This document shows positions 28,106-38,502 of a stretch of 64,000 nt of DNA, one piece after another. Position 1 is the first letter of the stretch; each line of letters begins with the position of its first letter. The position numbers and the translations under genes are program-made. Source of the stretch: Ahaetulla prasina (lineage: Eukaryota > Chordata > Lepidosauria > Squamata > Colubridae); the NCBI RefSeq assembly GCF_028640845.1, contig NC_080539.1, positions 372,678,233-372,742,232 on the forward strand, given 5' to 3'. The notes under the pieces were generated by a model. The model made no database searches. It saw nothing but the letters and a program-made list of their open reading frames with translations, and was not told the origin of the DNA.

Positions 28106-28494
28106 TCTGGAGATAGGAAAGTAAAAAGGCCCAGGTTGGATTGACAAACTAAATCTTGATTATTGTCTTATGAAACCTCAGTCGATGTGGTGAGCTTAAG
28201 GTATGAACTTAATCCAGGTTTGGCTTAACTTGGATCAAATCCAAGCAGCTGAGATTATCCGGATGTGCAAACACTGGCGTGGCTTGCGGGGCGAGGAACC
28301 GCAAGTGACTCACAACTCCGATGCTAGCTAATCCCTTTTTTTTAAAAAAAAACCCCTCATTTCGAAAATTTCGCAGGAACAACCTCTATGGCACAGGGAC
28401 TTACACCGCGGACTACAACTCCCAGAATTCCTCAGCCAGCCACCATGGGACCAGAGCTGATTTTCCCCACCTGTTTTGAAACAGGCCTTTAAGC
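28106..28494. other. Intron 1 sequence with a MITE half
   Basis: Mostly unassigned DNA. GGACTACAACTCCCAGAATT at 28411-28430 is one arm of the palindromic MITE family and close to the ZNF143-type core motif. Confidence 0.45.
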
Positions 28495-28629
28495 CAGGGG
28501 TCTCCAACCTTGTCAACTTGAAGACTTGTGGACTTCAACTCCCAGAATCCCTCAGCCAGCAAAGCTGGCTGAGGGATTCTGGGAGTTGAAGTCCACAAGT
28601 CTTCAAGTTGACAAGGTTGGAGACCCCAG
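28495..28629. mobile_element. Palindromic MITE, perfect 8-bp target duplication
   Basis: Ends CAGGGGTCTCCAACCTTGTC / GACAAGGTTGGAGACCCCAG. Flanked by CTTTAAGC at 28487-28494 and 28630-28637. Confidence 0.9.
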
Positions 28630-28654
28630 CTTTAAGCAAGCACAGCCGTTATAA

Positions 28655-29187
28655 ACGTGACACTTCTCCTGCGCAGACTGCACTGGCTACCTGTGGCCTT
28701 TCGGGTGCGCTTCAAGGTTTTGGTAATTATCTTTAAAGCGCTCCATGGCATTGGGCCAGGTTACTTACGGGACCGTCTGCTGCTACCGAATACCTCTCAC
28801 CGACCCGTGCGCTCTCACAGGGAGGGACTCCTCAGGGTGCCGTCAGCCAGGCAGTGCCGGCTGGCGGCGCCCAGGGGAAGGGCCTTCTCTGTGGGGGCTC
28901 CCACCCTCTGGAACGAGCTTCCCCCAGGACTTCGCCAACTTCCTGACCTTCGAACCTTTCGCCGCGAGCTTAAGACACATCTGTTCATTTGCGCAGGACT
29001 GGACTAGAATTTTTAAATTTTGAATTTGGTTTTAATCAGGTTTTATTATTTTATTGGGGTTTTAACATTTGGCCGTATTTAATAAGTATTTTAAATTGTG
29101 GTTTTAACTTGTATTTATCTATGTGTATATTTTACTTGGCTGTAAACCGCCCTGAGTCCCTCGGGAGATAGGGCGGTATAAAAATAC

Positions 29188-29240
<53 letters not shown>
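28655..29240 (+). mobile_element. L2/CR1-like LINE 3' end with ORF2 tail and (GATA)n
   Basis: An open frame ending at the stop near 29005 encodes Leu-Leu-Arg-Arg-Leu-His-Trp-Leu-Pro-Val, Ala-Leu-His-Gly-Ile-Gly and Leu-Trp-Asn-Glu-Leu-Pro-Pro-Gly-Leu. The 3' UTR ends AAACCGCCCTGAGTCCCTCG and then (GATA)n at 29189-29238 and (AAAT)n. It is the cleanest copy of this LINE in the window. Confidence 0.9.
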
Positions 29241-29269
29241 ATAAATAAATAAATAAATAAAGTGAAGGC

Positions 29270-29575
29270 CACAGTCATTAAGCGAACTCAAGGGACATTG
29301 TGGGGGGGGGGGACAATTGGAATTACGGTAAATATCGGTTTCTGGCGAGGGGAGGGGTTGGTCATAAATCAAGGTCACATGACTGCAAGCCAATGCAAAT
29401 GGCCGTACATGCAGACCGGCTGTCGAGAACCGAAAATGTGACCAGGAGACTGAAGGGGAAGGGGAGGGGGGGGGAAAGGAGCAGGCCATTGTAACATTGA
29501 ATCCAGTCTTAGGGGAGGGTCGTTGTAACTTCGAATCATAAGCAACCGGTCGTAAGTCGAGGGCTACTTGTAATT
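29270..29575. repeat. TCCTCGACTTA-family repeat, diverged
   Basis: CATTAAGCGAACTCAAGG at the left and GTCGTAAGTCGAGGGCTACT at the right. The middle is altered and contains G-runs. Confidence 0.6.
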
Positions 29576-29877
29576 TTTGCCATTTTACCGTGGATTGGTT
29601 TGGAACGGCTGGTTGGGAGGGAGGGAGGGAGTTCGTTTTCACCTGAGATGGGTGGCAAATAAATCTCTAAATAAATAAAGACGGAGGGAGGGGAGGGGAG
29701 GAAGGAAGGAAGGACCTTCTTATATCTTTTTTGGGATATAACCGCAATGTTTTTTTAAGGCGTGTGCATACAATGAAAATTATCAAGGAGGAGATTTAAA
29801 CCCTCCTCTTTTTAATTATTGACTAAACAGATTTACATGGCTGCCCAACTCAGATGTAGTAAACCTGAGAGGCATAT

Positions 29878-29878
29878 A

Positions 29879-29950
<72 letters not shown>

Positions 29951-30233
29951 GACAAAAAGGAAGGAAGGAGAAAGAAAGGAGGGAGGGAGGGAAGGAAGGA
30001 AGGAAGAAGTGAGAAAGAAAGGAGGGAGGGAGGGAAGAAAGAAGGGAAGGAAGGAGGGAAGGAACAAGAGAAACAGAGAGAGAGAGAAAGGAAGGAAGGA
30101 GGGAAGAAAGAAAGGAGGGAGGGAGGGAAGGAAGGAAGGAAGAAAGGAAGGAAGAAGGAAAGAGGGAGAAAGAAAGGAGGGAGGGAAGAAAGAGAAAGAA
30201 GGAAAGGAAGGAGGGACGGAAGGAACAAGAGAA

Positions 30234-30265
<32 letters not shown>

Positions 30266-30431
30266 CCAGACAGAAAGGAAGGAAGGAAGGAGGGAGGGAG
30301 GGAAGAAAGAAAGATAGAAAGGAAGGAAGGAAAGAGGGAGAAAGAAAGGAGGGAGGGAGGGAGGTAAGAAAGAGAAAGGAAAGGAAGGAAGGAGGGAGGT
30401 AAGAAAGAAGGAAGGGACGAATGAGAGAAAC

Positions 30432-30462
<31 letters not shown>

Positions 30463-30480
30463 CAGAAACAAAGGTAGAGA
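29878..30480 (+). repeat. Polypurine (GAAA/GGAA/GAGA) tract
   Basis: About 600 bp of A/G on the plus strand: (GAAA)n, then GGAAGGAGGGAGG blocks in a loosely repeated pattern of about 100 bp, then (GA)n and (GACA)n. Opposite-strand Ser/Phe/Leu/Pro ORFs are compositional. Confidence 0.92.
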
Positions 30481-31564
30481 TGTAATGTTTGACACAAGAT
30501 GGCTGGCAGATAGATAGATCGACAGAAGACAGACAGACAATAAAGACAGATAGACAAATAAGTAAGAGGTAGAGATGCCATTCTCCTGCCCTCTTCACAG
30601 GGAACGTAACTCCAATCAAGCCACCATTGTGAACAGAAGCCACGATCTCCTTTCTGCCTTGGAGGCAACATACACGGGTTATGAAAGCAATCGCCCTAGA
30701 TCGTCACCGAGTCAACAAGAGCAAATGTTAACACCTACACAACAGGTAGTTGCGGTCGACAGACACACAAGCCGATGCCTACACGACAACACCAACTTAG
30801 CCAACCGTGACTCGTTCGACGGATAAGCAGATCCACGTCTCGCCCTTGTTGTGCAAAACCTGGTTTTCCTACGGACCAACACACGAGATAAAATTCTGTA
30901 AAAATATTCCGCTTCTTTCTCTCAAAAGCAGAATTATTATTATCTTTTTTTTAATGGAAAAAAAAGCAGGAATGAGACATTTTCTGAGAACGGAGCGCTC
31001 TTGGAAAATATTCCGTGCCACGTCACCGGATTTACGAATTTCTTTAAACAGGCCGGAGCATAAACCCGAGGCAGCCAGTGGGAATTCGATCAGGCCTAGA
31101 ATTTGCGAATCTGCAAAATGTTGTGCGTGGCCAAACAGCCGGTTCCTGCTTCAGCAGCATTTCCTTCAAGTGTTGCAACGACCTCACTGGGACGCCCAAA
31201 AGGAACCACAAAACCAACGATTTGATTTATTTGCAAGCAACCTGGGGACCTTTGCGAATCCGTTCCTGGGGTGGTTTTCCAGTTCAAAAAAAAAATAAAA
31301 TAAAAAAAATCTTTGCGTCTTTTCTATAAGCGATCCGGGGCCGTCGGCAAACACGTTCCTGCTTAAGTGTTCGAGGAAAGTTACTGGAGGGGAGTTCTGG
31401 AGCTTAGACCCTGAAGCGCGAGAGAGCAGCAGAATACCCAGGGAAAGGGGCTTCTGGGTGGAATTGCGAGGAAACAAAAATATAAAGGACTTTTGTAAAA
31501 GATCAGTGGCGCTTTCTGAGTTTGGAACCTGGCTTTGAGTGAAACAGTTTTAGCCGAAGTCAGA
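30481..31564. other. Mostly non-repetitive intron segment
   Basis: After short (GATA)/(GACA) tails there is about 1 kb with no repeat I recognise. Open frames of 63-163 codons occur but have no recognisable motif. It is flanked by purine and pyrimidine tracts on both sides. Confidence 0.45.
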
Positions 31565-31565
31565 T

Positions 31566-31625
<60 letters not shown>

Positions 31626-33080
31626 TCCATTCTTTTCTTCCTTCCTTCCTTTTCCCGTTCCCTCCCTCCCATTCCTTCCTTCCTTTCTTCCTGCCTGTCT
31701 TCCTTCCTTCCCTCCCTCTCTCCCACCCTTCCTTACTTTCCTTTCCTTCCTCCTTCCCATCCTTCCCTTTCTTCCTTCCTTCTTTCCCTTTCCCCCTCCC
31801 TCCGTCCCATCCCTCTCTCCCTTCCTTTCTTTCTGCCTGCCTTTCTCCTTCCCTCCCTCCCTCCCTTCCTTTCTTTCTGCCTGCCTTTCTCCTTCCCTCC
31901 CTCTCTCCCTTCCTTTCTTTCTGCCTGCCTTTCTCTTTCCCTCCCTCCCATCCTTCCTTTCTTTCTGCCTGCCTTTCTCCTTCCCTCCCTCTCTCCCTTC
32001 CTTTCTTTCTGCCTGCCTTTCTCCTTCCCTCCCTCCCTCCCATCCTTCCTTACTTTCCTTTCCTTCCTTCCTCCTATCCTCTCCTTTCTTTCTGCCTGCC
32101 TTTCTCCTTCCCTCCCTCCCTCCCACCCTTCCTTACTTTCCTTTCCTTCCTCCTTCCCATCCTTCCCTTTCTTCCTTCCTTCTTTCCCTTTCCCCCTCCC
32201 TCCGTCCCATCCCTCTCTCCCTTCCTTTCTTTCTGCCTGCCTTTCTCCTTCCCTCCCTCCCTCCCTCCCTTTCTTTCTGCCTGCCTTTCTCTTTCCCTCC
32301 CTCCCATCCTTCCTTTCTTTCTGCCTGCCTTTCTCTTTCCCTCCCTCCCTCCCTTCCTTTCTTTCTGCCTGCCTTTCTCCTTCCCTCCCTCCCATCCTTC
32401 CTTCCTTTCCTTCCTTCCTCCTATCCTCTCCTTTTACTTACTTCCTGCCTCCTTCTCTCCTCCCTCCCTTCTTCCCTCCCGCCTCCTTCCCTCCCATCCC
32501 TTCCTTCCTTCCTTCCTGCCTGTCTTCCTCCTCCTCTCCCTCCTCACTTTCCTTCCACCTTCCCATCCTTCCCTTTCTTCCTTCTTTCCTTTCCCTCCCG
32601 CCTCCGTCCCATCCTCCCTTCATTTCTTCCTCCTCCCTCCCTCCCTCCTCCCTCCCATCCTTCCTTACTTTCCTTTCCTTCCTTCCTCCTATCCTCTCCT
32701 TCCTTCCTGCCTCCTTCCCTCCTCCCTCCCTTTCTTCCTCCTCCTTCCTCCTTCCCTCCCATCCCTTCCTTCCTTCCTTTCTGCCTGTCTTCCTCCTCCT
32801 CTCCCTCCCTCACTTTCCTTCCACCTTCCCATCCTTCCCTTTCTTCCTTCCTTCTTTCCCTTTCCCCCTCCCACCCTCCGTCCCGTCCCTCCCTTCATTT
32901 CTTCCTGCCTTCCTCCCTCCCTCCCTCCCTCCCTCCCATCCTTCCTTACTTTCCTTTCCTTCCTTCCTCCTATCCTCTCCTTCCTTCCTGCCTCCTTCCC
33001 TCCTCCCCTCCCTTTCTTCCCTCCCGCCCTCCTTCCCTCCCATCCTTCCTTTCCTCCTTCCTTCCTATCATCCATCCATC
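31565..33080 (+). repeat. Polypyrimidine (TTTC/CTTC/CCTT) tract of about 1.5 kb
   Basis: Starts with pure (TTTC)n, then a higher-order pattern in which TTTCTTTCTGCCTGCCTTTC recurs about every 50-60 bp, with longer units containing TTTCCCTTTCCCCCTCCC. The 540-codon plus-strand frame (Pro/Ser/Phe/Leu) and opposite Lys/Arg/Glu/Gly frames result from this composition. Confidence 0.93.
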
Positions 33081-33119
33081 TTTTTCTCCTTTTCCACCAG
33101 CTGGACAAGGCCGCGGATT

Positions 33120-33330
33120 CACTGCAGAGTGTCCTCAACTTACAACCCTTCAGGTAGTGACCATTCAAAGTTACAACAGCACACCGGGGCGGGGGGGGGG
33201 AAGTGACTTAGGTTAGGACCCCTTTTTTCAAACTTGGCACCCTTGCAGGCTCCCTACGGCCACGTGATCAAAATTGGGACCCTTGGCTCCTTGACTCCTA
33301 CTTATGACCGTTGCCGGTGCCCCTCTCAAC
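33120..33330. repeat. TCCTCGACTTA-family repeat
   Basis: GTGTCCTCAACTTACAACCC, TTCAAAGTTACAACAGC, GGCCACGTGATCAAAATTGG and TACTTATGACCGTTGC. Confidence 0.65.
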
Positions 33331-33669
33331 CCTCCCTCACAGGGATGTTGTGATATTGCCAAAAACGAAAGGCGGGACCATTATTGCGTCTGCTTCTTAA
33401 GAGCTCTCGAACGTAAGGCAGGATGTAACCCAAGCAAATAAATAACTCCCACCCTGAGGTTTTCTTAACCACATTTTACTGATTTCAGCAATTTTTGTTT
33501 TTTTCCTGGCCCGGCCCTGACGCTTGGAAACAAGCCGGACAGTTTTAAATCTGGGAAAAATTCAGGATGCAGTTTTGCAGACTCAGTAAAAAGATTCTGC
33601 CTGTTTGCCAGTTCGCTGAAAAGCCATTTAGAAATATATATATATATATATATGCAAGTCTTTTAACCG
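33331..33669. other. Intron 1 sequence, unassigned
   Basis: Includes a short (AT)n run near 33638-33653. No other feature is supported. Confidence 0.4.
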
Positions 33670-33965
33670 AGTTTTGTTTCTTGTCCTGCCTTCAAATGCT
33701 TTGGAGCAGGGGTCTCCAACCTTGGCAACTTGAAGACTTGTGGACTTCAACTCCCAGAGTTGAAAGCTGGCTGATGTACTCTGGAAGTTGAAGTCCACAA
33801 GTCTTCAAGTTGCCAAGGTTGGAGACCCCTGCTTTGGAGAATAGGTCGACTTCTCCGTGGAAGCCCCTCAAGTACTGGAAGACTGCTAATTCATCTGTTG
33901 TTACAGCCTAGGATTGTACTGGCTTTTTTGGCTGTTGCCGCTGGGCTCGTATTTAGATTTGTAAC
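33670..33965 (-). mobile_element. CR1 fragment, minus, with MITE insertion
   Basis: GTTTCTTGTCCTGCCTTCAA and CTTTGGAGAATAGGTCGACT flank a palindromic MITE. The right part CAGCCTAGGATTGTACTGGC is the ORF2 region seen at 26880-26910. Confidence 0.75.
33707..33831. mobile_element. Palindromic MITE, perfect 8-bp target duplication
   Basis: CAGGGGTCTCCAACCTTGGC / GCCAAGGTTGGAGACCCCTG. Flanked by CTTTGGAG at 33699-33706 and 33832-33839. Confidence 0.92.
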
Positions 33966-33969
33966 TGGC

Positions 33970-34985
33970 TGACCAACCGCACTCAATGTGTAGTCCTCAA
34001 TGGAACTACATCCACATGGAGGGAAGTATGCAGTGGAGTACCCCAAGGCTCTGTTTTAGGCCCAGTACTCTTCAACATCTTCATCAATGACTTGGACGAG
34101 GGGATAGATGGGGAACTCATCAAATTTGCAGACGACACCAAGCTGGCAGGAATAGCCAACACTCCAGAAGATAGGCTCAAGTTACAGAAAGATCTTGACA
34201 GACTTGAACATTGGGCGCTATCTAACAAAATGAAATTCAACAGTGAAAAAAGTAAGATTCTACATTTAGGCAAAAAAAACAAAATGCACCGGTACCGTAT
34301 ATGTGGTACCTTGCTCAATAGTAGTACCTGTGAGAGGGATCTTGGAGTCCTAGTGGACAACCATTTAGATATGAGCCAGCAGTGTGCAGCAGCTGTTAAA
34401 AAAGCCAACACAGTTCTGGGCTGCATCAACAGAGGGATAGAATCAAGATCACGTGAAGTGTTAATACCACTTTATAATGCCTTGGTAAGGCCACACTTGG
34501 AATATTGCATCCAGATTTGGTCGCCACGATGTAAAAAAGATGCTGAGACTCTAGAAAGAGTGCAGAGAAGAGCAACAAAGATGATTAGGGGACTGGAGGC
34601 TAAAACATACGAAAAATATTTGCAGGAACTCGGTATGTCTAGTTTGATGAAAAGAAGGAGTGGGGGTGACATGATAGCAGTCTTCCAATATCTCAGGGGT
34701 TGCCCCAAAGAAGAGGGAGTCAAGCTGTTCTCCAAAGCACCTGAGGGTAGAACAAGAAACAACGGGTGGAAACTAATCAAGGAGAGAAGCAACTTAGAAT
34801 TAAGGAGAAACTTCCTAACAGTCAGGACAATTAATCAGTGGAACAACTTGCCTCCATAAGTTGTAAATGCTGCAACACTGGAAGGTTTTAAGAAGATGTT
34901 GGATAACCATTTGTTTGAAGTGGTGTAGGGTTTCCTGCCTAAGCAGGGGGTTGGACTAGAAGACCTCCAAGGTCCCTTCTGCTAT
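33970..34985 (+). mobile_element. CR1 (L3-type) LINE, 5'-truncated, long RT frame
   Basis: From about 33975 to the TAA at 34857-34859 one frame of about 294 codons stays open. It has Ser-Gly-Val-Pro-Gln-Gly-Ser-Val-Leu-Gly-Pro (near 34029), the catalytic Phe-Ala-Asp-Asp (34125-34136), Asp-Leu-Gly-Val-Leu-Val-Asp and Arg-Arg-Ala-Thr-Lys-Met-Ile-Arg, as in CR1 ORF2. The stop falls a little before the usual end, since homologous codons continue after it. The tail GGGGTTGGACTAGAAGACCT leads straight into (ATTCT)n. Endonuclease and the N-terminal RT are missing, so it is not mobile. Confidence 0.93.
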
Positions 34986-35135
34986 TCTATTCTATTCTAT
35001 TCTATTCTATTCTATTCTATTCTATTCTATTCTATTCTATTCTACTCTACTCTACTCTACTCTACTCTACTCTACTCTACACACTACTCTACTCTACTCT
35101 ACTCTACTCTACTCTACTCTACTCTATTTCTATTT
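34983..35135 (+). repeat. (ATTCT)n / (ACTCT)n microsatellite at the CR1 tail
   Basis: Pure ATTCT units from 34983 change to ACTCT units from about 35042 and then to ATTTCT-like units. It starts at the last base of the CR1 copy. Confidence 0.95.
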
Positions 35136-35225
35136 CTATTTCCTCTATGCTGGCTCAAAAATTCTGGGAGATGAAGTCCACAAGTCATAAAGGGGCCACG
35201 GTTCCCTACCTCTGGTCTAGGCATT

Positions 35226-35444
35226 ATGTCAAGATTTGGAAGGAGACAGCTGACGAGAAAGCAATGTTTTGCTTCCAGTCTGATGGCTGAAGAACAGAGG
35301 AATCTTACCAAACTTGTCAAGCAGTTCCAACTTTATGGCGAAACAGACAACTATGCACCCTGGTCTGGTTGGTACACCCAACAGGAAGACCTAGCAGGCT
35401 CTGCAACACCTGAACAGGTCAAGGTCATCACCCAACAGATGTAG
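35226..35444 (+). CDS. 72-codon ORF of unknown origin (possible retrocopy or gag fragment)
   Basis: An ATG frame of 72 codons in normal-composition DNA: it begins Met-Ser-Arg-Phe-Gly-Arg-Arg-Gln-Leu, with Tyr-Ala-Pro-Trp-Ser-Gly-Trp-Tyr in the middle, and ends Val-Ile-Thr-Gln-Gln-Met. It is followed 60-70 bp later by TTTAATAAATAG, a possible polyadenylation signal. I do not recognise the protein. No splice sites or neighbours support a host exon, and it may be noncoding. Confidence 0.25.
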   Translation: MSRFGRRQLTRKQCFASSLMAEEQRNLTKLVKQFQLYGETDNYAPWSGWYTQQEDLAGSATPEQVKVITQQM

Positions 35445-35576
35445 GGCAAAACTGGTTCAGCTTGTTTAATGGCTTGGACGTCTCTAAACATAACAGCCTT
35501 CCCACTTTAATAAATAGTTTTCTCTCCTTTTTCCAAACAGGTAGTCTCACTCCTCGACTTACAACAGTTCGCTTAG

Positions 35577-36060
35577 TTAGGAAACATATTAGAAGGTGCA
35601 GGAATGGATAGATTAACGCTTGCAATTAAGGAAAAAGTAGTGAGGCAGAGGAACAGGAGGAGCCTGTTCCTAGTGCACGCAAGAGAAGAGCTGCCAGAAG
35701 GCAAGAGCAGCTCAAGCAAAGAGGACGACTTGGGAGTAAGGCCAAGAGATGATTGGCCCCTCCCATTAGGCTTAAAACAGACCAGCAACGGCGTTTGGGC
35801 TTTGCTGGAAAACAACGTTGATAGCTTCGTCTTGTTGCATTTATTTTTGTATCAGCGTCTTCTGAACTTTCGCCAAGAAAGGCCTTTGGCAGTTTGCTTA
35901 ATTATTAGCGATAGGACTGAGGAATTTGTATTGGGAGGAATTTGCTTTAATTTAGTTGAACTACACTGAGAATGAAGTAATTCTCAGCTGTTCGAATAAA
36001 GTTTGTTTGTTTTTACACTGACTGAGTTTCCTACTACCTACTCGGACCTGGGTCACAACA
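35577..36060 (+). repeat. Solo LTR (or 3' part of one), plus strand
   Basis: Ends ACCTGGGTCACAACA at 36060, with AATAAA at 35995-36000 about 65 bp before. It shares GTGAGGCAGAGGAACAGGAG, AAGAGATGATTGGCCCCTCC and GAGGAATTTG with the minus-strand LTR at 41603-42119. The 5' part differs from that copy, suggesting deletion or subfamily divergence. Confidence 0.7.
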
Positions 36061-36239
36061 GAAATACAGGAGAATCTTCTCAATTCACCATTGGCTCCCG
36101 CTAGGAGTTAGAGACGAGTCAATGGAATTCAAGGGAGGTCGGATTTAGTCCGCTTGTGGCTACGTGGGGATTCTGAGCTGATCCCTCTCTTGACTCCGAC
36201 CCCAGATTCTCCCACTCCTTCCTCTACAGCAGGGCTCTC

Positions 36240-36324
36240 CAACCTTGGCAACTTTAAGACTGGCTGAGGAACTCTGGGAGTTGAAGTCCACAAGTCTGAA
36301 AGTTGCCAAGGTTGGAGACCCCTG
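36240..36324. mobile_element. Short palindromic MITE, perfect 8-bp target duplication
   Basis: An 85-bp copy missing the inner part of one arm. Flanked by CTCTACAG at 36232-36239 and 36325-36332. Confidence 0.9.
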
Positions 36325-36364
36325 CTCTACAGGTGTGCAGCATTTCCGAAATGCGACTTTCTCT

Positions 36365-37070
36365 GGCATTGCTACAATTACAGTAGTTCACTTGATGACC
36401 AGGCTGTTCGCTTAACAACCACTGCACAAAAAGAAAAAAAAAGTTGTAAAATTGTCCTGGCAACGTGATGACCTGCTTGTCGTGTCCCACTCCTCCTCTG
36501 ACGGCCGGGTCTGGGAAGTCTGTATCAAGCGTGGCCACGAAGCCTCTGCAGCTTTGCTAAATTCCTGTCAGAGTTCTCAGGGCAGGCAGGAGACGAGGAT
36601 GTGACTTCAGCAACCAGATAAGACTTTGCCTGACTCAAGGAATGCCAAAAAGCAGACCCTTTATATAGGCCATGGGGTGTGGCTCCATGACTCAGCACTT
36701 ATCCAGGCCTGCCCCTCCCTTCCTTTTGCTGACGTCGCCTCTCCATTCTCCGGAAGCAGGGATCCATCCACTGTGAATTCCCTTCCTCCTGATCTGCTGC
36801 CGGCAATTCTAGCTCGTGGCTGGCTTCATGCTCACATGCTATAGGAGGGAGGTTTGTTTGCTCAGTCTGTCCGGGCATGGTGCCAGGGCTGGGGGCTGGA
36901 GGCATGCCAGGCCATTCTTCTTCACTATCAGTCTCTGGCTGAGATAGCAGGAGATGGGAGAGGCCCGGCTGCGGAGAGGGGGGCGGGCGAGGCACAACAC
37001 TGCTTTACAACGGCATGCTCAATGACGGTCCTAAGTTGAGGATTTCTTGTAACTGTTTCAAAACGGATTG
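36365..37070. repeat. TCCTCGACTTA-family repeat split by a solo LTR
   Basis: Left part TTCGCTTAACAACCACTGCA, right part CTTTACAACGGCATGCTCAA and TAAGTTGAGGATTTC. The solo LTR at 36478-36999 sits in between. Confidence 0.65.
36478..36999 (-). mobile_element. Solo LTR, 522 bp, with 5-bp target duplication
   Basis: On the plus strand it begins TGTCGTGTCCCACTCCTCCT and ends GGGCGAGGCACAACA. CTGCT flanks both sides (36473-36477 and 37000-37004). The minus-strand TATA region is the complement of CTTTATATAGGCC (near 36660). Same family as 43924-44450. The 5-bp duplication fits LTR retrotransposons of Gypsy or ERV type; no internal coding remains. Confidence 0.88.
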
Positions 37071-37614
37071 CTGCTTTGTGGTGTGGATTTTGCTGTAGCC
37101 GAGCCAGTTTGGGGGGTCGTCTGCCAAAGAGGCCTTCACACGCCTGCGCTGGCCTTGACGTGGTTTTGTTTCGCACGCTGTGCTGCGAACAGGAAACGGG
37201 CGCCCATCCCAGGAAGTGCCTCTTATCCTACTTGAACCTAGCTCCATAGGCATTTTCAGTCAAACGAAAACATCTAAGAGGACAAATGTTTATGGAGATT
37301 CTAAATCATCCAGATCACAATTGTCCAAAAGGTGCTTTTGTTTTCCAAGAGACAGCCAGACTTTCTGTTTTTTACTCTGAAGGCGTTTCGCTCCTCATCC
37401 AAGAAGCTTCTTCGGTTCTGACCGGATGGTGGGGAATGGAAGGATTTCTACTCCTTGCAGACAGCTGGACATTGGCATTCTTTTAGCAAAAATCCTTAGG
37501 AGATTTTAGATAAATCTCCTGGTGGCCTTAATGACTCGCTCAAAGAATATCTTGCTCGATGCTTGCATGGCCCGGTTTTTAACAGGCCGCGGCCCGGTAT
37601 CAGTCCGTTTTTTT
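37071..37614. other. Intron 1 sequence, unassigned
   Basis: Mixed composition with short frames only. No repeat or exon signal I can support. Confidence 0.4.
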
Positions 37615-37948
37615 CAAGCCCAGCAACGTTAAGATACATGGACTTCAACTCCCAGAATTCCCCAACCAGCCACGCTAGGTTTTTGTTTTGTTTTTTGCAT
37701 TTATATCCCGCCCTTCTCCGAAGACTCAGGGCGGCTTACACTATGTCAAGCAATAGTCTTCATCCATTTGTATATTATATACAAAGTCAACTTTTATTGC
37801 CCCCAACAATCTGGGTCCTCATTTTACCTGCCTTATAAAGGATGGAAGGCTGAGTCAACCTTGGGCCTGGTGGGACTTGAACCTGCAGTAATTGCAAGCA
37901 GCTGTGTTAATAACAGACTGCTTTAGTCTGTTGAGCCACCAGAGGCCC
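37615..37948 (-). repeat. MITE arm followed by tRNA-derived SINE, minus
   Basis: ATGGACTTCAACTCCCAGAA (37638) is a MITE arm. From 37683 the SINE tail ATATCCCGCCCTTCTCCGAA, body and B-box complement (GGACTTGAACCTGCAG) extend to GAGCCACCAGAGGCCCC. Confidence 0.82.
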
Positions 37949-38335
37949 CTAACAAGCTTCCCCAGCCTCAAACGAATCTGCTTTTCTTTTCTTTTTCTTT
38001 TTTTCCTTTCCTTTTTCCGTTTTTTTCTTTTTACAAAGAGTTCAATCGCTCACCTTCCCTTGCCGATCTATCATTTCGGATCTAATAAATGTCAGAGAGC
38101 TACCGCTCGGAAAATATTTACAAGGGTTTTTTTCTTGGTGAGGAGCCAGGAGGAGCGATTCTCGCCGGCTGCAAACAAGTGGAATTGGCAAGCCTGTTGT
38201 AGCATCACACCGTAATAAACCATATCCGATTTGTAATGGAGCTGCTGTACGTACAACAGCCCCCGGTGCTCAAGACCGCATGCAACATCCCAATTTCACA
38301 CTGGCAAGCTGGCTTCTACAACCCTGGTTTCTTCT
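37949..38335. other. Intron 1 sequence, unassigned
   Basis: Pyrimidine-rich stretch near 37980-38025, then mixed DNA. Nothing recognised. Confidence 0.4.
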
Positions 38336-38502
38336 TTTCTTTTATGTACACTGAGAGCATATGCACCAAGACAAATTCCTTGTGTGTCCAATCACACTTG
38401 GCCAATAAAAATTCTATCCTATCCTATCCTATCCTATCCTATCCTATCCTATCCTATCCTATCCTATCCTATCCTATCCTATTCTATTCTATTCTATTCT
38501 AT
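38336..38502 (+). repeat. AATAG-family retroelement end with (ATCCT)n and (ATTCT)n
   Basis: TTTTATGTACACTGAGAGCA, CACACTTGGCCAATAAAAAT, then about 15 ATCCT units and a few ATTCT units. ATCCT is a point variant of the usual ATTCT array, spread by repeat homogenisation. Confidence 0.85.

Noticed and set aside
29816..30671. ORFs of 182-275 codons
   Set aside because: Composition artefacts of the GAAA/GGAA tract.
31535..33157. 540-codon ORF rich in Pro, Ser, Phe and Leu, with opposing Lys/Arg/Glu/Gly ORFs
   Set aside because: The span is a polypyrimidine tandem repeat; absence of stops follows from composition.
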